Below are positions 7,581 to 15,313 of a DNA stretch of 39,306 bases, piece after piece; within the stretch, counting starts at the first letter, position 1, and every line of letters starts with the position of its first letter. Location: positions 1 to 39,306 of the IMG/VR virus record IMGVR_UViG_3300034375_011428; one strand, given 5' to 3'. The notes beneath the pieces were generated by a model. That model did no database searches, had not been told where the DNA came from, and saw only the letters and a program-made list of their open reading frames with translations. A program made the position numbers and the translations under genes. Origin of the DNA: a virus.

Positions 7581-8443
7581 TTAAACATAAATTTTTTAAT
7601 CCAAGAACTTTAAAATACTTTGAAGAAAGGTATAAGGATCTTCCTATTACTTTGTTTTGGGATTATGTTCCTCAAAGCAGAGAAGAATTAAATATTAATC
7701 CTTATAATATCTTTTTAGCTCATGAACCTAATGATTTTTTTGGAATTCAAGGTTGGATAGCAGCGAATCATCAAGCATTTAATGCTGTTCTTTCTTGGGA
7801 TAAAAACATTTTAGCTAAATGTACTAATGGTATTGAATTTTATTGTGGGTGGATGTTTGATTCAGAATTCTTTAATCCTACAGAAAAAACATTTGAAGTT
7901 TCTTTTTTAAGTGGGGTTAAAGATATTACTAGAGGTCATCAATTTAGACAATATGTTTTAACCTTAGAAAATTTAATTAAAATACCTAAAAAGTGGTATA
8001 AAGTTTTAGATGATTTTGATCACGAAAAAAATGTAAGACCAGGGTACACTGAATATTCTAAAGATTTATCTCATATTCCTGATGGGGTTAATCCTGAAAC
8101 CTATGGTAAACAATTTTTATTTGATAGTATGTTCCACGTTGCTATTGAAAATGTGCAATATGATAATTGGTATACAGAAAAAATCCAACAAGCTTTTCTT
8201 AATAAAACTATTCCTGTATATTGGGGGTGTACTAATTTAGAACAAGTTGGATATGATCCTAGGGGAGTAATTACCTTTAATACTGGAGAAGAATTAATTA
8301 ATATTCTAAACCGATTAACCCCAGAAGAATATACTAAAAGATTACCTTTTGTAGAATATAATTATGAAGTAGCAAAACAAGATACTTTAAAAAATAAATT
8401 AAGTTACATTTTAGATCAAATTAAAGTTTTAAATAATTTATGA
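7574..8443 (+). CDS. GT10-like (fucosyltransferase-type) glycosyltransferase
   Basis: A 289-residue protein. The C-terminal half carries the GT10 signature: FHVAIEN (E192, N193), Y200-T-E-K203, then an AF..KTIPVYWG segment ending near residue 218. In the alpha-1,3-fucosyltransferase family these residues bind the GDP-sugar. The N-terminal half is a degenerate Rossmann domain with FLAHEPNDFF. A GDP-linked donor would fit the GDP-mannose-dehydratase-like gene at 15313. The usual donor is GDP-fucose, but a GDP-linked dideoxy or branched sugar is possible here. It overlaps both neighbours. Confidence 0.75.
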   Translation: MVIKHKFFNPRTLKYFEERYKDLPITLFWDYVPQSREELNINPYNIFLAHEPNDFFGIQGWIAANHQAFNAVLSWDKNILAKCTNGIEFYCGWMFDSEFFNPTEKTFEVSFLSGVKDITRGHQFRQYVLTLENLIKIPKKWYKVLDDFDHEKNVRPGYTEYSKDLSHIPDGVNPETYGKQFLFDSMFHVAIENVQYDNWYTEKIQQAFLNKTIPVYWGCTNLEQVGYDPRGVITFNTGEELINILNRLTPEEYTKRLPFVEYNYEVAKQDTLKNKLSYILDQIKVLNNL

Positions 8444-8916
8444 TTTTCCCCGAAGTAAAAATTTACGAACCAGATGCCTTTGAAGACCATAGAGGCGAAC
8501 TTTATACTTTATTTAAACAAGAAGAACACGAGTTAGTTTTTAATCACGATAAAGTATCAATTTCCCACAAAAATGTTTTAAGGGGTTTACACGGAGATAA
8601 TAAATCGTGGAAACATATTTCTTGTTTAGCAGGTGAAATTTATCTAGTGGTAGTAGATTATAGACCCAAATCTGAAAATTTTATGAAATGGGATTCTACT
8701 ATGATTTCATCTAAAAATAGAAGATCAGTATTAGTTCCTCCTGGATTTTTAAATGGGCATTTAATTTTAAGTGATGAAGCAACATTTTTCTACAAATGGT
8801 CTTATCCTGGCAAATACCCTGATGTTGATGATCAAATTTCTTTAAAATGGGATAACCCAAGATTAGGAATTAATTGGCCTATTTCTAATCCTATTTTATC
8901 TAAGCGTGATAGTTAA
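8440..8916 (+). CDS. RmlC-like sugar-nucleotide 3,5-epimerase (cupin)
   Basis: A 158-residue cupin related to dTDP-4-dehydrorhamnose 3,5-epimerase. It has FEDHRGEL near residue 15, the R48-G-L-H51 motif with the catalytic-type histidine, AGEIYLVVVDYR, and VPPGFLNGHLILSDEATFFYKWS with a tyrosine near the usual acid/base position. It is a little shorter than RmlC (about 180). No RmlA, RmlB or RmlD gene is in the window, so the substrate may be another 4-keto sugar nucleotide made by this island. It is followed by a 36-base gap, one of the few real gaps in the island. Confidence 0.8.
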   Translation: MIFPEVKIYEPDAFEDHRGELYTLFKQEEHELVFNHDKVSISHKNVLRGLHGDNKSWKHISCLAGEIYLVVVDYRPKSENFMKWDSTMISSKNRRSVLVPPGFLNGHLILSDEATFFYKWSYPGKYPDVDDQISLKWDNPRLGINWPISNPILSKRDS

Positions 8917-8952
8917 AAATTTCTTTATTATATTAAACAAAAACAATAACAT

Positions 8953-9492
8953 ATGAAAAAAGCACTTATTCTTACTTATTCTGGTTATCAAGACCACGAA
9001 TTAATTTATCCTTATCATAGTTTGAAGGAAAATGGTTTTGATGTTACTTTAGTAGCGAATCAATTAGGAAGATTTTATGGTATTTTAGGAACACATATGG
9101 TGTGTGATGTTCTTACTACTGATTTTGAGGATTCTAGCAACAGAGAAAAATATCTTGAATATGATCTATTAGTAATTCCTGGAGGGGTTAAAGCACTAGA
9201 AAAACTTCGTTTAGAAAAAGGTGTTGTTGAGTTTGTTCGTGAATGGGATGATTTAGACAAAACTATTTTCTCAGTATGTAACGGAGCCCAACTAATGATT
9301 ACAGCTGGTATCTTAAAAGGTAGAACAGTATCAGGATACTATGCTATTGAAGCTGATATTAATAATGCAGGTGCTACTTACCATAGAGGCCCAGTTGTGG
9401 TAGATGGTAATATTATTTCTTGCCCTCATTATGATTTTATGGGTGAGTGGATGAGAACCGGATATGAAGTATTTGAACAAAGAGGAAAATGA
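8953..9492 (+). CDS. DJ-1/PfpI superfamily protein
   Basis: A 179-residue flavodoxin-like alpha/beta protein. It shows LLVIPGGVKAL (about residues 72-82), the nucleophile elbow with C109 in SVCNGAQLM, then GILKGRTVSGYYAIEADINNAGATYHRGPVVVDGNIIS, the typical C-terminal half of PfpI. E16 in DHELIYP is at the position of the conserved glutamate next to the cysteine. The histidine that follows Cys in PfpI proteases is asparagine here, so protease activity is unlikely. Glyoxalase-, deglycase- or isomerase-like activity is possible. Its place in a sugar cluster is unexplained. Confidence 0.8.
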   Translation: MKKALILTYSGYQDHELIYPYHSLKENGFDVTLVANQLGRFYGILGTHMVCDVLTTDFEDSSNREKYLEYDLLVIPGGVKALEKLRLEKGVVEFVREWDDLDKTIFSVCNGAQLMITAGILKGRTVSGYYAIEADINNAGATYHRGPVVVDGNIISCPHYDFMGEWMRTGYEVFEQRGK

Positions 9493-10151
9493 GTTACGAA
9501 TCAACAATAGTAAAAAAACCTTGGGGTTACGAATATCTTGCTTATGAGAATGAGCACGTAGCCCTCTGGTTTCTTTATATCAAACACACACATTCAACCT
9601 CATTACATTGTCACCCTAAAAAAACTACTGGATTAACTTTATTGGATGGTCAAGCAGAAGTATCATTCTTTAACCATACCAATAAACTAAATCCAGGTAA
9701 TAAAGTGATGATTAGAAAAGGATTGTTTCACTCTACAAAAGCTACTTCAGAAAAAGGAGCTTATGTTTTTGAAATTGAAACTCCTGTAGATAAACAAGAT
9801 TTAGTTCGTTTTAGAGATAGCTACGGGCGTGAAGGTAAACCTTATGAAGATAGTACTCATGAAATGCCTAAAGCTGAAGATTGTCTTTGGATCACAGATG
9901 AACCTAAAGATTACGATTTTGCCAATTGTGTTCTTTCTATAAAGAATATTACTGATGTTTCTATGTTTGAAGAAATTGATAATAAACATAATGTAATGTT
10001 CCTTAAAGGTGGTTTACAAGCAGATTATGGTCAAAATGTAGCAGGGCCTGGTGATGTAGTTGCTTCAAGTGTTATCAAACAACTAATTGAAGTATTCCAT
10101 AAAGTAGACCCAGAAACTTTAGTAATGATTATTAAACCAAATGAACAGTAA
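9489..10151 (+). CDS. Cupin protein related to sugar-phosphate isomerase cupins
   Basis: A 220-residue protein opening with KKPWGYEYLAYENE, as in mannose-6-phosphate isomerase/ManC-type cupins. The metal-site histidines appear in TSLHCHPKKTTGLTLLDGQAEV and KGLFHSTKA, followed by E in YVFEIETP, giving an H-x-H...H...E set. The last 90 residues are an extra domain that may be a second, degenerate cupin. Binding or isomerising a sugar phosphate or nucleotide sugar is likely from context. Overlaps are 4 bases upstream and 11 bases downstream. Confidence 0.7.
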   Translation: MSYESTIVKKPWGYEYLAYENEHVALWFLYIKHTHSTSLHCHPKKTTGLTLLDGQAEVSFFNHTNKLNPGNKVMIRKGLFHSTKATSEKGAYVFEIETPVDKQDLVRFRDSYGREGKPYEDSTHEMPKAEDCLWITDEPKDYDFANCVLSIKNITDVSMFEEIDNKHNVMFLKGGLQADYGQNVAGPGDVVASSVIKQLIEVFHKVDPETLVMIIKPNEQ

Positions 10152-10530
10152 TAATTTCCCTCCAGGTTTTGAGAATGAAGCTAATAATTTAGCTATTGAT
10201 TTTGATGGAGTAATCCATAATATGGATAAAGGTTTTCACGATGGAACTTGTTATGGAGATCCTTTACCTGGTTCTTTAGAAGCGATTCGTGAATTATCTA
10301 AAAAATATCGTATTATTATTTTCACAGCAAAGGCAAAACCTAATCGTCCATTAGTAAATGGAAAAACTGGGGTTCAATTAGTAGAAGAATGGTTAGACAA
10401 ATATGGTATTTTAGATTGTGTTGTCGAAATCACGGCTGAAAAACCTAGAGCTATTCTTTATATTGATGATAATGGTTACAGACATACTGATTGGGAATCA
10501 ACATTAAATTTTTTAGAAAGTTATGAGTAA
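10141..10530 (+). CDS. HAD-superfamily phosphatase-like protein
   Basis: A 129-residue protein with HAD motif I at D20-F-D22-G-V, motif II in RIIIFTAKAK, a lysine in TAEKPRA, and motif IV acidic residues in LYIDDNGYRH. There is no large cap domain. Proteins of this short type occur in phages and sugar clusters and are expected to be phosphohydrolases acting on small phosphate esters. In this island it could remove the phosphate from a sugar intermediate, such as the 7-phosphate step of heptose synthesis that goes with the kinase at 16320. That link is inferred. Confidence 0.75.
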   Translation: MNSNNFPPGFENEANNLAIDFDGVIHNMDKGFHDGTCYGDPLPGSLEAIRELSKKYRIIIFTAKAKPNRPLVNGKTGVQLVEEWLDKYGILDCVVEITAEKPRAILYIDDNGYRHTDWESTLNFLESYE

Positions 10531-11356
10531 TTTTAGATTAGAAGTATTTAAAAAAGCTTCATTTTGTAGACATTTTGAAAATCAGGTTTACAAAGTAGCC
10601 CAAGATAAACATATTAAATTTCCTTTTTATCTGTCAGCAGGTCAAGAATTTATTCCTGCTACCCTTTATACTTTTTTAGAAAAAAAAGGAGTCGACACCA
10701 ATGTTTTTATTCAGCATAGAGGGCATTCTCATTATTTAAGTAAAGGAGCTGACCCTGTTCAACTAATTGATGAATTATTAGGTCGTAAAAGTGGTTGTGC
10801 TAATGGGATGGGGGGTTCAGCTTCAATCCATTCAATTGAAAAAGATATTTTTGGACATGACGGGTTAATGGGTAGTCAAGTACCTATTGCTGTAGGTCAC
10901 GCTTACCAAACTCGCAAACCTACTATTGTGGTAATGGGTGATGCTTCAGCTGAAGAAGATTATGTTTTAGGAGCATTAGGTTGGGCATCTACTAAAAAAT
11001 TACCTGTTTTGTTTGTTGTTGAAGATAATAATTTATCTATCTTAACTGAAAAAAGAGTAAGACGTAATTGGGAAATGGAAGATGTAGCTAAATCTTTTAA
11101 TATGGAAGCTTTTACAGTTGATGATAATCCTGTAATGTTAAGAAATGTTTTAGAAAATTGGGATTTTGAAAGTCCTATGTTAGTAAATGTCAATACTATT
11201 AGAAAATACTGGCACGCTGGAGCTGGAACTGATGGAGATTATTTTGACAGATATGAAGATGAAAAATCTATTTTAGGTACTGAAGCAGAACAAATTGATA
11301 TTGAAAATAAATCACTAGTAGAAAAGTTATGGCAACAACAGTTAGAGATACAATAA
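10523..11356 (+). CDS. Thiamine-diphosphate E1 alpha-like subunit
   Basis: A 277-residue protein of the pyruvate dehydrogenase/acetoin dehydrogenase E1 alpha type. It has QHRGHSHYLSKG, GMGGSASIHS, and the ThDP/Mg motif from G139-D-A to N169-N170. It is shorter than E1 alpha of 2-oxoacid complexes (about 320-370) and no E2 or E3 gene is nearby, so it is unlikely to feed a dehydrogenase complex. Paired with the beta subunit at 11329 it may decarboxylate pyruvate and pass the two-carbon unit to a keto sugar, as proposed for AviB1/AviB2 in avilamycin synthesis. It overlaps the beta gene by 28 bases. Confidence 0.85.
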   Translation: MSNFRLEVFKKASFCRHFENQVYKVAQDKHIKFPFYLSAGQEFIPATLYTFLEKKGVDTNVFIQHRGHSHYLSKGADPVQLIDELLGRKSGCANGMGGSASIHSIEKDIFGHDGLMGSQVPIAVGHAYQTRKPTIVVMGDASAEEDYVLGALGWASTKKLPVLFVVEDNNLSILTEKRVRRNWEMEDVAKSFNMEAFTVDDNPVMLRNVLENWDFESPMLVNVNTIRKYWHAGAGTDGDYFDRYEDEKSILGTEAEQIDIENKSLVEKLWQQQLEIQ

Positions 11357-12243
11357 AAGAAATTACACGAAAACATCTTACAGAAGATTTGGGCAAATGT
11401 TATGGTCAATGTCTTACAGCAGTAGGATGGGTAGGTGGAACTTTACCGGAAATGTATGAAGAAGATGGTATGGTTGAATTTTCAATGGCTGATGTTGCTG
11501 GGGGATCTATTGCTACTGGTATTGCTCTAGCTGGAGGTAGACCACTTTATGTAGTACGTTATCAAGGATTTCAATGGTATAATTTAGTATCAGTAGTTAA
11601 TTATGCTGCTAAATCTAAAGAAATTTGGGGTCGTCCTTGTCCTATTTTTGTTAGAAGTATTGCTATGGAAGGTGGAGTTGGTCCTGTAGCTGGTTCTTCA
11701 CACCATTCACTAGCTCAAAGAATGCCAGGTATTAAAGTATTAGCTCCTATGACTCCTGGTGAATACCAATTTGCTTATGATTCTTTTATGGCTGATGATG
11801 ATCCTTATTACATTTCAGAACATAGAAAATCTTATGACAATGATAAAGAATTACCTGATGTATTACATGATACCAAAGTAGATTTTACTTGGTTTCCAAT
11901 TTCTATTACTCGTTTAGAAATGGAAAAAGTAATGGAATTAGCAAACAAAGAAAATATTAAAATAAATATTTTCCACCAGTTATGGATTAAACCTTTTGAT
12001 GTACTTCCTGAGTGGACTGAGTCTCTTAAAAATTCTCGTTTTGGTGGTTTAGTTACTGATGATGATTATGTAGAAGGAGCCGCAAGTAGTATTGCTAATG
12101 AATTAAGTTTGGCTTCTAGAAAAAATGTATGGACATTAGGCCTAGAACCACGTACAGCAGGTTTTCACCCAACAGTAGATAATCTGCCCCCAAGTGCTGA
12201 AAAAATAGTTGAAAAATTAAAACAAATTAAATATGGGATTTAA
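11329..12243 (+). CDS. Thiamine-diphosphate E1 beta-like subunit (transketolase Pyr domain)
   Basis: A 304-residue E1 beta-type protein with the Pyr domain (GGSIATGIALAGGRPLYVVRYQGF), VGPVAGSSHHSLAQRMPGIKVLAPMTPGE, and a C-terminal transketolase domain. In ordinary E1 beta the Glu that activates the thiamine aminopyrimidine lies in a PLxE segment. Here a gap-free alignment by eye puts D55 (SMAD) at that position, an unusual change. It starts in an AAAGTTATG context inside the alpha gene. Together with alpha it should form a heterotetramer. The product is unknown; a two-carbon ligation to a sugar is favoured by the adjacent 3-dehydratase gene. Confidence 0.85.
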   Translation: MATTVRDTIKEITRKHLTEDLGKCYGQCLTAVGWVGGTLPEMYEEDGMVEFSMADVAGGSIATGIALAGGRPLYVVRYQGFQWYNLVSVVNYAAKSKEIWGRPCPIFVRSIAMEGGVGPVAGSSHHSLAQRMPGIKVLAPMTPGEYQFAYDSFMADDDPYYISEHRKSYDNDKELPDVLHDTKVDFTWFPISITRLEMEKVMELANKENIKINIFHQLWIKPFDVLPEWTESLKNSRFGGLVTDDDYVEGAASSIANELSLASRKNVWTLGLEPRTAGFHPTVDNLPPSAEKIVEKLKQIKYGI

Positions 12244-13396
12244 ATGGCCTCTTATTAATGACAATATTACCCAAGGTGATAGAGAAATCTTAGCTGATTT
12301 TTGTCTAAATGGTGAACGTTTCACAAATGGACCTAAAGTTAAAGAATTTGAAAAAATCTGGTCTGAATGGTTAGGTGTTAAACACTCTGTAATGGTTAAT
12401 TCTGGAGCATCTGGAAATTATATTTCAATTGCTATGGTAAAAGAATTAATGGGTGAGGGAGAAGTTATTGTACCCCCTATTGGTTGGGTTAGCGACATAT
12501 CTTCAGTTGCTCAATTAGGTATGACACCTGTATTTGTAGATGTTTCACTTGATGATTTTAATATTACAGCTGAAAATATTAAAAATGCTATTACTAAAGA
12601 TACTAAAGCAATTGTATTAGTTCATACACTTGGGTTCCCAGCAATTAATGATGAAATTATTCAAATTGCTAAGAATAATAATATTATGTTAATTGAAGAC
12701 TGTTGTGAGGCACATGGTGCTACTTATAATGGTAAGCGTGTAGGTTCATTCGGAGATATCTCATTGTTCTCATTTTATTTTGGGCACCACATTACTACCA
12801 TTGAGGGTGGAACTGTTTGTGTAAATGATGACAAGCTTTATGATTTAGCTAAACTATTCCGTTCACACGGAATGACTCGTGAAGCATCTCAGGAATTACA
12901 ACGTGATTATCAATTAATGCACCCTGACCTAAACCCATTGTTTACTTTCGCTGTAGCTGGGTTTAATATGCGTTCAACTGAATTAAACGCTGTACTTGGT
13001 ATTGAACAAATGAAGCGTTTAGACTACAATATAGAACGTAGACGTGAAAATCTTGACATTTGGTTAGATACTCTTGATAGTTCTAAGTTTATGACTTTCT
13101 TTAAAAGACAAGGAAATAGTAACTTTGCTTTACCTCTTATGATGCAAGGTGCTACTCGAGATAAATTGAAAGATGTTTGTGATATCTTAGAAGCTGAAGG
13201 TGTAGAATACCGTTTAGGTACAGCTGGCGGTGGTAGCCAAGCACGCCAACCTTATTTGAAAAAATTTCCTCATAGAATTAATGGTACTTTAGCTCAAGCA
13301 GACTATATTCACGATAATGCTTTGTATGTAGGTAACCATACCGATTTAACTGAGGAACAAATTGTTAATCTTTGTAAAAAATTAAATAATGTTTGA
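12233..13396 (+). CDS. ColD-like PLP/PMP sugar 3-dehydratase (DegT/AHBA family)
   Basis: A 387-residue DegT/DnrJ/EryC1-fold protein. D156 (IEDCCEAHGA) would bind the pyridine nitrogen. In the PLP-lysine motif the lysine is replaced by histidine (H185 in FYFGHHITTIEGG). This Lys-to-His change marks the 3-dehydratases: ColD, which deoxygenates C3 of GDP-4-keto-6-deoxymannose, and the CDP-sugar E1 enzymes. The cysteine set that binds the [2Fe-2S] cluster in E1 is absent, so it is ColD-like; length (ColD about 388) and histidine position (H188 in ColD) agree. Expected product: a 4-keto-3,6-dideoxy nucleotide sugar. The substrate could come from the gene at 15313. Confidence 0.82.
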   Translation: MGFKWPLINDNITQGDREILADFCLNGERFTNGPKVKEFEKIWSEWLGVKHSVMVNSGASGNYISIAMVKELMGEGEVIVPPIGWVSDISSVAQLGMTPVFVDVSLDDFNITAENIKNAITKDTKAIVLVHTLGFPAINDEIIQIAKNNNIMLIEDCCEAHGATYNGKRVGSFGDISLFSFYFGHHITTIEGGTVCVNDDKLYDLAKLFRSHGMTREASQELQRDYQLMHPDLNPLFTFAVAGFNMRSTELNAVLGIEQMKRLDYNIERRRENLDIWLDTLDSSKFMTFFKRQGNSNFALPLMMQGATRDKLKDVCDILEAEGVEYRLGTAGGGSQARQPYLKKFPHRINGTLAQADYIHDNALYVGNHTDLTEEQIVNLCKKLNNV

Positions 13397-14351
13397 TAAC
13401 CAAAAAGTTTTAGTAACTGGGGGGGCTGGAATGATCGGCCGTCAGTTAGTTGATTTGTTAGTAGAAAGAGGAGCTCAAGTAACAGTAGCTGATTTAAATC
13501 AACCCACAGATTTACCTGAAGGTGTTAATTTTGTCCAAGCAAACTTACTTTATTTTGATCAGTGTGAAAATATTTGCTCTGGAATGGATTATGTATTTAA
13601 TCTTGTAGGTATTAAATGTTCCCCTAAAGTAACTATGGAACAACCAGCTGATATTATGGGTCCTATGATGCAGTTTAATACTAACATGCTTGAAGCAGCT
13701 ATGAAAGCTAATGTAAAATGGTATTTGTATACTAGTACTGTTGGTGTTTATACTCCTGCTGAAGTGTTTTACGAAGATGATGTTTGGAAAGGATCTCCAT
13801 CACCTAATGATTGGTATGGTGGTTGGGCTAAACGTATGGGAGAATTGCAATGTGAAGCTTATGCTAAACAAAGAGGTGAAGGTATTTGTTCAATCGTAAG
13901 ACCAGCTAATGTGTATGGTCCTTATGATAACTTTGATTTAAAAAATGCTATGGTTGTTCCTTCACTTATCCGTAAAGCCCATGAAAATGAAATTTTAGAT
14001 GTGTGGGGTGATGGTTCTCCAATTCGTGATTTTATTCATGCTAAAGATGTTGCTCGTGGTATGATTTTTGCTGTTGAAAATAAAATCACTGAACCATTGA
14101 ATTTAGGTTCGGGTACTGGAGTAACTATTAAAGAGTTAGCTGAAACTGTAGCTAATTACTTTGATAAATCTATTCAATGGTCACCCGAAAAACCATCAGG
14201 TGATGCTCGTAGAATTTTTAGTATGGAACGAGCTAATTCATATGGTTTCTATCCTGAGGTTTCTATTAAAGAAGGCGTGGAGAGCACAATTGAGTGGTTT
14301 ATATTGAACCAAGATAAAATTGAGAAAAAATTTAATGCATTAAATAAATAA
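13389..14351 (+). CDS. Extended SDR, GDP-fucose-synthase-like
   Basis: A 320-residue extended short-chain dehydrogenase. The NAD(P) loop is TGGAGMIG (residues 10-17), YTSTVGVY holds the catalytic-type serine/threonine near 116, and WGDGSPIRDFIHAKDVARG and NLGSGTGVTIKELAE are typical of fucose-synthase/epimerase relatives. The tyrosine/lysine pair is Y143-x4-K148 instead of YxxxK, an oddity shared in kind with the next gene. The likely role is reduction and/or epimerisation of the 4-keto sugar. The start overlaps the dehydratase gene by 8 bases. Confidence 0.8.
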   Translation: MFDNQKVLVTGGAGMIGRQLVDLLVERGAQVTVADLNQPTDLPEGVNFVQANLLYFDQCENICSGMDYVFNLVGIKCSPKVTMEQPADIMGPMMQFNTNMLEAAMKANVKWYLYTSTVGVYTPAEVFYEDDVWKGSPSPNDWYGGWAKRMGELQCEAYAKQRGEGICSIVRPANVYGPYDNFDLKNAMVVPSLIRKAHENEILDVWGDGSPIRDFIHAKDVARGMIFAVENKITEPLNLGSGTGVTIKELAETVANYFDKSIQWSPEKPSGDARRIFSMERANSYGFYPEVSIKEGVESTIEWFILNQDKIEKKFNALNK

Positions 14352-14353
14352 TT

Positions 14354-15313
14354 ATGGGTTTTTATAAAGGAAAAAATGTTTTAGTAACTGGGGCAGCCGG
14401 AATTACAGGTCATGCTGCTGTTAAAAGATTATTAGCTGAAGGAGCTAATGTTAGAGCAACTGTATATCAAAATAGAGGTCTTGATATTGAAGATCATCCA
14501 AATCTAGAAGTAGTCCAATGTGACTTAATGAAGCACGAAGATTGTATGCGTGTTCTAGAAGGTATGGATGTTTGTTTCAATTTTGTGGCGTTTATTAGAG
14601 GTGCTAAAGGTCAAACTGAATATAGTAATGCTCTTGATTTAGTACGAAATAATTTGTTTACTTCAATTAATATGATTGATGCAGCTGTTCGTAGTAAATT
14701 AGATAGATTTGGTTTTGTTGGTAGTTCAACTATGTATCCTGATGTATCTCATGCTGTAAATGAAGATGAAGCATTTGATTCAAATCCTCATAAATTGTAT
14801 AGAGGTGTGGGTTGGATGAAACGTTACGTAGAAAAAGTAATTGAATACTACCAAGATATTTCAGAAACTAAGTTTGGTATGGTTCGCACAACTGCGATTT
14901 ATGGTCCTCATGATGCTTTTAATGAAAATGGGCATGCTATTCCCCAATTGATTATGAAAGCAGATAGTGGAATGAATCCATTTGAAGTTTGGGGTGATGG
15001 TTCTCAAATGCGTGATTTTATTTATGTAGATGATGTTGTTGATGCTGTAATGACAGTTGTTGAAAAAGCACCTACAGGACGTCCTTATAATGCTGCTACA
15101 GGTAAAGGTACTACAGTAACTGAATTGGTAGAAACTATTACGGACATTTATGGTTACGAACCTGAATTCAATTATGATGTTACTAAACCTACTATGATTC
15201 CTATTCGTTTGGTTGATGTATCAAGAATTAAGGATGAATTAGGTTGGGAAGCAAAACACGACCTTAAAACAGGACTAGAAAAAACTATTGAGTGGTATAA
15301 AAATAACAAATAA
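14354..15313 (+). CDS. Extended SDR, paralog of the preceding gene
   Basis: A 319-residue extended SDR with TGAAGITGH (residues 12-20), FVGSSTMYP, WGDGSQMRDFIYVDDVVDA and AATGKGTTVTELVE. Layout and motifs parallel the upstream gene, so the two are probably an old tandem duplication. The active-site region reads YRGVGWMKR, with lysine 156 seven residues after Y149, so the usual YxxxK is missing here as well. Two reductases after a 3-dehydratase and a ThDP enzyme could set different stereocentres, or one could work on the branched ketone. The stop shares a base with the next ATG. Confidence 0.8.
   Translation: MGFYKGKNVLVTGAAGITGHAAVKRLLAEGANVRATVYQNRGLDIEDHPNLEVVQCDLMKHEDCMRVLEGMDVCFNFVAFIRGAKGQTEYSNALDLVRNNLFTSINMIDAAVRSKLDRFGFVGSSTMYPDVSHAVNEDEAFDSNPHKLYRGVGWMKRYVEKVIEYYQDISETKFGMVRTTAIYGPHDAFNENGHAIPQLIMKADSGMNPFEVWGDGSQMRDFIYVDDVVDAVMTVVEKAPTGRPYNAATGKGTTVTELVETITDIYGYEPEFNYDVTKPTMIPIRLVDVSRIKDELGWEAKHDLKTGLEKTIEWYKNNK

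Noticed and set aside
8953-9492. DJ-1/PfpI gene as a protease
   Set aside because: The residue after the nucleophile cysteine is asparagine instead of the PfpI histidine, so a protease call is not justified.
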